NCBI RefSeq assembly: GCF_042677945.1
Contig: NZ_JBHUDN010000019.1
Source of the DNA: Haloplanus litoreus
GTDB taxonomy: Archaea; Halobacteriota; Halobacteria; Halobacteriales; Haloferacaceae
Direction: 5' to 3' (one strand)
DNA length: 64,000 nucleotides
Part shown: positions 59,655 through 64,000 of the stretch, piece after piece
Numbering within the stretch: position 1 is the first letter of the stretch
How the letters are laid out: each line of letters opens with the position of its first letter
Notes under the pieces: generated by a model
The model's input: only the letters and a program-made list of their open reading frames with translations
The model's database searches: none
What the model was told of the DNA's origin: nothing
Made by a program: the position numbers and the translations under genes

Positions 59655-61538
59655 TCAGCTGTCGAACCCGCTGAGGCCCACGAGGGCGTCGTCGAGGTGG
59701 GTGTCGAGGGCGGATCGAAGCGCCTCGACACCCGGTTTGTTCGTGCGATCGGGGTTCGCGAGGACGCGCACCGATTCGGTGCCGAGGGGGACGAACCCAC
59801 AGTCGAGCGTGTCGGCCGTCGCCCGGAGACCGAGTCCGACGTCTGCGGCACCGCCGATCACCTTCCGCGCAGGGCTCTCGAAGCCCTTGACCGTGAGGTC
59901 GTACCCGTCGATGGCGTCGATGAGGTCGCGGCGGTCGACACCGCGGGCGTCGGCCAGTCGGTCGAGTTCGGTGTCGAGGCTGGCGCGGAGCCCGGAGTCG
60001 GCCGCCCGGTCGACGAAGCGCAGGTCGCGGTCGACCAGGTCGGCGAGGCCGTCGACGCCGTCGGGGTTCCCGGCGGGAACGACGAGGCCCCACTCACGGG
60101 TCCAGCCCCCCAGAGCCACCGCGTCGACGTCGCGGTCGGACGGCCCGGAGACCACCGCCACGTCGGGGACGCCGTCGCGCAGGCGGCGGCGCCCCTGTCG
60201 GCTCCCCACGTCGAGGTAGCGGGGGCGCTCCAGTCGGTCGAGCAGCCGCGAGAGGGCGGGGTCGTCCTCACCGACGCCGAGTAGCGTCGGCGCGCGCACG
60301 TCCGGCGAGAACAGCTGCACGGTCACCCGCTCCCCCTCGGCGAGGTAGTCGGTGTCGGCGTCCACCTCGACGACGCCGTCGGCCTCGACGAGACTCGTCG
60401 TCGCGCCGCTGCCCTTGTCGACGGGGTAGACGAGCGTCCCCTCGTCGGTCTCCACGAGGCCGGCGGGCATCAGTCGGGTTCGCCCCTCGGCGTAGCGTTC
60501 GCGGACGGCCATCCGCCCCTCGACGGTCGCCGTCCGGGGAACGGGGAGCCCGGCGGCCGACCGGATGGCCGGCGCGACGAAGGTGCGGAAGATGGTGAGG
60601 GCGGAGACGGGGTAGCCCGGGAGGCCGACGTACGCCGACTCCTCCAGTCGGCCGACGAGCATGGGTTTGCCCGGTTTGACCGACACGCCGTGCAGGAGGA
60701 GTTCCCCCTCGCTCTCGATGACGCGGTAGATCACGTCGACGGCGCTCGCGGAGGTCGATCCGGAGGAGAGGACGAGGTCACACTCGTCGGCGGCCTCGAC
60801 CAGCAGACGCTCCATCTCGTCGTAGTCGTCGCCGGCGTGCGGGTAGAGGACGGCCTCGCCGCCCGCTTCCTCGACGCCCGCGGCGATGGTGTAGGAGTTC
60901 ACGTCGTAGATCTGCCCGGCCTCACTGTGGAGGTCCTCCCCCGGCCGGACGAGTTCGTCCCCGGTCGAGACGATGCCCACGGTTGGTTTGCCGCGGACGG
61001 GCACCTCGTCGACGCCGAGCGCCGACAGCAGGCCGATTTCGCGGGGGGTGAGCAGAGTGCCGGGACCGAGTGCCCGAGAGCCGGCGGCCACGTCGGCGCC
61101 GGCGACCATCACGCGGTCGCCCGGTGCGACCGAGGTGCGGATGGCGATGCCCGCGTCGACTTCGTCGGTGCGCTCGACCATCACGACGGCGTCGGCGCCG
61201 GGTGGCATCACCGCGCCGGTCGAAATCTCGGCGCAGGTGCCCTCGCGCACCTCCACGTCGGGTTCGGCGCCGGCGTGGACGGTACCGATGTGGTCGAGGA
61301 CGACCGGGTCCGCCTCGTCGGCGCCGAAGGTGTCGCGGGCGCGGACGGCGTAGCCGTCGACGCTGGCGCGGTCGAACCCCGGCACGTCGAGTCGGGCGTC
61401 GATCCGCTCCGCGAGAACGCGATGCCGCGCGTCGTCGAGCGGGACCGTCTCCGTCTCGGGCGTCAGATCGAGGCTACGGATCGCCTCCCGGGCGCGCTCC
61501 GGCGAGTCGAGGTCGCGGAACTGTCTGCGGTCACTCAT
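59655..61538 (-). CDS. MoeA-type molybdenum insertase fused to a periplasmic-binding-like domain
   Basis: A 627-residue protein. Residues about 1-400 are MoeA: VPGFDRASVDGYAVRARDTF, STGAVMPPGADAVVMVERTD, VGIVSTGDELVRPGEDLHSE and YVGLPGYPVSALTIF. Residues about 415-627 form a LysR-substrate/PBP-like domain (YLDVGSRQGRRRLRDGVPDV, WGLVVPAGNPDGVDGLADLV, ADVGLGLRATADTLDCGFVP). This may sense molybdate, tungstate or a cofactor. It is the second gene of a two-moeA operon, 28 nt after moeA. Confidence 0.92.
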   Translation of the reverse strand: MSDRRQFRDLDSPERAREAIRSLDLTPETETVPLDDARHRVLAERIDARLDVPGFDRASVDGYAVRARDTFGADEADPVVLDHIGTVHAGAEPDVEVREGTCAEISTGAVMPPGADAVVMVERTDEVDAGIAIRTSVAPGDRVMVAGADVAAGSRALGPGTLLTPREIGLLSALGVDEVPVRGKPTVGIVSTGDELVRPGEDLHSEAGQIYDVNSYTIAAGVEEAGGEAVLYPHAGDDYDEMERLLVEAADECDLVLSSGSTSASAVDVIYRVIESEGELLLHGVSVKPGKPMLVGRLEESAYVGLPGYPVSALTIFRTFVAPAIRSAAGLPVPRTATVEGRMAVRERYAEGRTRLMPAGLVETDEGTLVYPVDKGSGATTSLVEADGVVEVDADTDYLAEGERVTVQLFSPDVRAPTLLGVGEDDPALSRLLDRLERPRYLDVGSRQGRRRLRDGVPDVAVVSGPSDRDVDAVALGGWTREWGLVVPAGNPDGVDGLADLVDRDLRFVDRAADSGLRASLDTELDRLADARGVDRRDLIDAIDGYDLTVKGFESPARKVIGGAADVGLGLRATADTLDCGFVPLGTESVRVLANPDRTNKPGVEALRSALDTHLDDALVGLSGFDS

Positions 61539-61566
61539 CGACGAGCACCCCCGGCGGGCGTCGCGC

Positions 61567-62787
61567 TCACGCGGACCACTCCCAGTCCTCGACCGCGACG
61601 GTCTCACCGGCGTCGTACCCCTCCCTGCCCTCGGGGACGACGACCCAGCCGTCGGCGAGGGCGACGCTGGAGAGGACGCCGGACCCGCTGGCGCGGGTGG
61701 GTTCGGCGACCCGGCCGTCCTCGCCCTCGCGGAGGCGCACCCGGGCGAACGTCCGGGTGCCGGGCTCGCTGGAGATCTTCCGCGACAGGTCGGCCTCGAC
61801 GGTCGGCTGATCGGGGACGGGCATGTTGCCGACGCGCTTGCAGATTGGCCGCAGGAACTGGACGGCGTTGACGATGCAGGCGACGGGGTAGCCCGGGAGC
61901 ATGACCACCGGGGTGTCCTCCACGATACCCAGGGCGACCGGGTGGCCTGGCTTCAGGGCGACGCCGTGGACCAGTACCTCGCCGATGTCGTCGACCACCT
62001 CGGGCGTGTAGTCGCGTTCGCCGACCGACGACCCGCCGGTGGTGACGACGACGTCCTTCGCGAGGTCACGCTGGATCGCCGCTCGGATGGCGTTGGGGTC
62101 GTCGTCGACGACGTTCCGGTAGGTCGGGACCGCTCCCCAGCGGTCGGCCAGCCGGGAGACGGTGAGCCCGTTGGTTTCGATTACTTCGCCCGGTTTCGGG
62201 TCGCGCTGGACGAGTTCCTCGCCGGTCGGGATCACGCCGACCGTCGGGTGATCGTACACCTCGACCTGTTCGACGCCGACGGATTTCAGGAGACCGAGGT
62301 CGGAGGGGCGGATGCGGTGACCGGACCGGTAGAGCTCCTCACCCTCGGCGACGTCCTCGCCGACGTCGCCGACGTTCTCCCCTTCGGCGACGGCGTCGAA
62401 GACTTCCACCTCGTCGCCGACGACGTCGGTCCGTTCGATCATCACGACGGCGTCGGCGCCGTCGGGCAGGTCGCTGCCGGTGTGGACGCGGACGGCCTCG
62501 CCCGGGGCGACCGCACCGTCGTCCTCGCGGAGGACGGTCGGCGACCGGCTGGTCGCACCGAAGGTATCCTCGGCGCGGACGGCGTAGCCGTCCATAGCTG
62601 CGCGGTCGTAGCCGGGGACGGGGGTGGGAGCGGTTACCGTCTCGGCGAGGGTACGCCCGTCGGCCCGGCCGAGCGCCACCCGCTCGGTTCTGTCGTGGCC
62701 CGAGACCGCGTCGAGGACGGTCTCCAGGGCTTCGGCGACGCGGGTCCGGTCCTTGAAGCCCGCGCGTTCGAGATCGTCGTGACTCAT
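61567..62787 (-). CDS. moeA: Molybdopterin molybdenumtransferase
   Basis: A 406-residue MoeA that inserts molybdate (or tungstate) into adenylylated molybdopterin. Motifs: VPGYDRAAMDGYAVRAEDTF, VHTGSDLPDGADAVVMIERT, VGVIPTGEELVQRDPKPGEV and VVTTGGSSVGERDYT, then VMLPGYPVACIVNAV. It has the canonical length and no fused domain. The pair of moeA genes in one operon may divide Mo and W work, as proposed for other archaea; this is inference. Confidence 0.95.
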   Translation of the reverse strand: MSHDDLERAGFKDRTRVAEALETVLDAVSGHDRTERVALGRADGRTLAETVTAPTPVPGYDRAAMDGYAVRAEDTFGATSRSPTVLREDDGAVAPGEAVRVHTGSDLPDGADAVVMIERTDVVGDEVEVFDAVAEGENVGDVGEDVAEGEELYRSGHRIRPSDLGLLKSVGVEQVEVYDHPTVGVIPTGEELVQRDPKPGEVIETNGLTVSRLADRWGAVPTYRNVVDDDPNAIRAAIQRDLAKDVVVTTGGSSVGERDYTPEVVDDIGEVLVHGVALKPGHPVALGIVEDTPVVMLPGYPVACIVNAVQFLRPICKRVGNMPVPDQPTVEADLSRKISSEPGTRTFARVRLREGEDGRVAEPTRASGSGVLSSVALADGWVVVPEGREGYDAGETVAVEDWEWSA

Positions 62788-62898
62788 ATCCGTCCTTACG
62801 TTCGGGGATACAAAAACCCGTAGCCGGCCGACGGCACCGACTGTGTCGCCGTCACACACACCGCGGCCTTTTTCGACCCCCGCACCTTATCCCGTCCC

Positions 62899-63255
62899 AT
62901 GTCAGCACTGCGGGACGCGCTTCGGGACCTTCCCGAGGCAGTGTTCGCGGATCTGCTCGAGAGCGAGGACGCCTACCTCCTGGTCGTCGATCTACCCGGA
63001 GCGACCGCGGAGACGATCGACGTCCGCGTCGAGAAGGGTCGCCTGCTCATCGAGGCACGGCGGGAGAAGGCGTTGCCCGAGTCGTTCGACTACGTCCGCG
63101 AGGACCGACCGCTCTTTCTGGACGCGGAACTTCCCCTCCCGCCGGACGCCACGGGCGCGGGCGCCGAGGGCTCGATGGATCGGGGCGTCCTCGAACTCCA
63201 CCTTCCCAAGTACGAGGCCGCACCGGAGCAATCCATCCCCATCGAGGACGCGTAA
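62899..63255 (+). CDS. Hsp20 / alpha-crystallin-like small heat shock protein
   Basis: A 118-residue protein with a short alpha-crystallin domain (YLLVVDLPGATAETIDVRVE, then LLIEARREKALPESF). The strand GVLELHLPKYE occurs where GVLTVTLPK is typical. The C-terminal IPI in QSIPIEDA matches the I-x-I assembly motif. It likely holds unfolding proteins. The next gene starts 7 nt downstream and may be co-transcribed. Confidence 0.85.
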   Translation: MSALRDALRDLPEAVFADLLESEDAYLLVVDLPGATAETIDVRVEKGRLLIEARREKALPESFDYVREDRPLFLDAELPLPPDATGAGAEGSMDRGVLELHLPKYEAAPEQSIPIEDA

Positions 63256-63261
63256 GCCCGG

Positions 63262-64000
63262 GTGGTCACGCTGGTCAACCTCCGTGCATACTGGCGCTTC
63301 GTACGCGTCATCCACCAGTTTCTGCCACTGATCGTCGCGTACGCCCGCGACCGCCGGAAGTATCTGGTCTTCGGCGGGAAGCGGAGCGTCAGCCCCGAAA
63401 CACAGCGGAAGCGCGCCGACGTCCTCCTCGACTCGCTGCTCACCCTCGGACCGACGTTCATCAAACTCGGCCAACTGCTGTCGACCCGGCCGGACGTTCT
63501 CCCACCCGCGTACATCGAGGTCCTGACCAAGCTACAGGACGACGTACCGCCGGCCCCGTGGGCCGAGACGCGGCCGGTACTGGAAGAAGACGTCGGCCCC
63601 GTCGACGAGGTGTTCGACGACTTCGAGCGCGAAGCCATCAGCGGCGCCAGCCTCGGGCAGGTGTACCGGGCCACCTACGAGGGCGAGAAGGTCGCGATCA
63701 AAGTGAGACGGCCGGGGATCGAGGACCTCGTGGAGGCGGACCTCCGGGCGATCAAGTGGCTCCTGCCGATCCTCCTCCGCTTCACCGACGAGGCTCGGAG
63801 CTTCTCGGTGTCGAACCTCGCCGACGAGTTCTCCAACACCATCAGAGAGGAGATGGACTACTCCCGTGAGCGTCGGATGTTGAAGGAGATTCGCGAGAAC
63901 TTCCTCGACAACGACCGCATCCGTATCCCCGACCCCGTCGGCGAACTCTCGGGCGAACGGGTCCTCGTGATGGAGTACATCAGCGGCGTCAAGATCAGTG
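63262..64000 (+). CDS. ABC1/AarF/UbiB-family kinase-like protein (partial, 3' end outside the window)
   Basis: The first 246 residues of an atypical kinase, running off the window edge. The family-specific KxGQ motif is FIKLGQLLSTRPDVLPP. The Ala-rich loop is ISGASLGQVYRATYEG, then the Lys in VAIKVRRPG and EMDYSRERRMLKEI, ending near VLVMEYISGVKIS. UbiB/ADCK proteins are ATPases linked to quinone or isoprenoid lipid biology. It has a GTG start. Confidence 0.93.
   Translation, partial: MVTLVNLRAYWRFVRVIHQFLPLIVAYARDRRKYLVFGGKRSVSPETQRKRADVLLDSLLTLGPTFIKLGQLLSTRPDVLPPAYIEVLTKLQDDVPPAPWAETRPVLEEDVGPVDEVFDDFEREAISGASLGQVYRATYEGEKVAIKVRRPGIEDLVEADLRAIKWLLPILLRFTDEARSFSVSNLADEFSNTIREEMDYSRERRMLKEIRENFLDNDRIRIPDPVGELSGERVLVMEYISGVKIS

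Overview
The window comes from a haloarchaeon (class Halobacteria). DNA is very GC-rich with GC-biased third codon positions. Predicted proteins are strongly acidic (Asp/Glu-rich). Archaeal markers include CetZ1 tubulin, aIF2-beta with a TRAM domain, archaeal DnaG primase, coenzyme F420 genes, HalOD1 response-regulator output and several Halobacteria-only protein families. Many genes have a TATA-like box about 25-30 nt before the start codon, which fits leaderless transcription. The genus cannot be fixed from the sequence alone. It reads as chromosomal core: dense coding, no IS element, no CRISPR array, no rRNA, one tRNA.

Layout. 1-2604: small haloarchaeal proteins, a zinc alcohol dehydrogenase-like reductase and a His-rich MoaB. 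2667-8134: ilvD, a UbiA/lycopene-cyclase fusion, and a one-base-overlap pair of a CoA-transferase and a DRE-TIM aldolase/lyase-type enzyme. 8213-13656: an STT3-like membrane glycosyltransferase, aIF2-beta, an FAH-family enzyme, UspA, MsrB and a HAD phosphatase. 13764-21398: an envelope block (lipoprotein, large secreted protein, SNase-like plus lamin-tail protein, COG1361 protein, RND exporter). 21424-28796: a DapA-superfamily aldolase, PHP hydrolase, SppA with an overlapping partner, cyclophilin and the overlapping pabB-pabA-pabC set. 28871-31367: a coiled-coil protein, tRNA-Leu(UAA), a 437-bp gene-free region full of inverted repeats, and tmk.

31543-38408: an NDUFA9-like oxidoreductase, cetZ1 with an overlapping membrane protein, and cofC, cofG and cofH for F420. 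38540-43146: two cis-prenyltransferase homologues with complementary missing motifs, an MscS channel, a DUF92 membrane protein and a GNAT. 43260-48097: dnaG, a CARF-like DUF6293 regulator, an enolase-superfamily enzyme, a region of decayed coding fragments and a DUF1405 protein. 48190-54658: pdxS, a PAS histidine kinase, thrB, an MFS exporter, carA and a divergent Lrp regulator. 54792-64000: haloarchaeal DUF proteins, hemA, pterin dehydratase, LWR-salt protein, HAD phosphatase, REC-HalOD1 regulator, two MoeA proteins (one fused to a periplasmic-binding-like domain), Hsp20 and the start of an ABC1/UbiB kinase.

The most interesting signals are: (i) a probable heteromeric cis-prenyltransferase, with the DGN motif in one protein and the C-terminal RxG in the other; (ii) a small-RNA candidate on the minus strand at about 29713-29816; (iii) a degenerate second copy of the tRNA-Leu 3' end nearby; (iv) very short ORFs stop-start coupled to cetZ1, the STT3-like gene, hemA and the RND gene; (v) tandem 41-bp palindromic repeats at the end of dnaG; (vi) several perfect palindromes in promoters; (vii) convergent genes whose stop codons share one CTAG.
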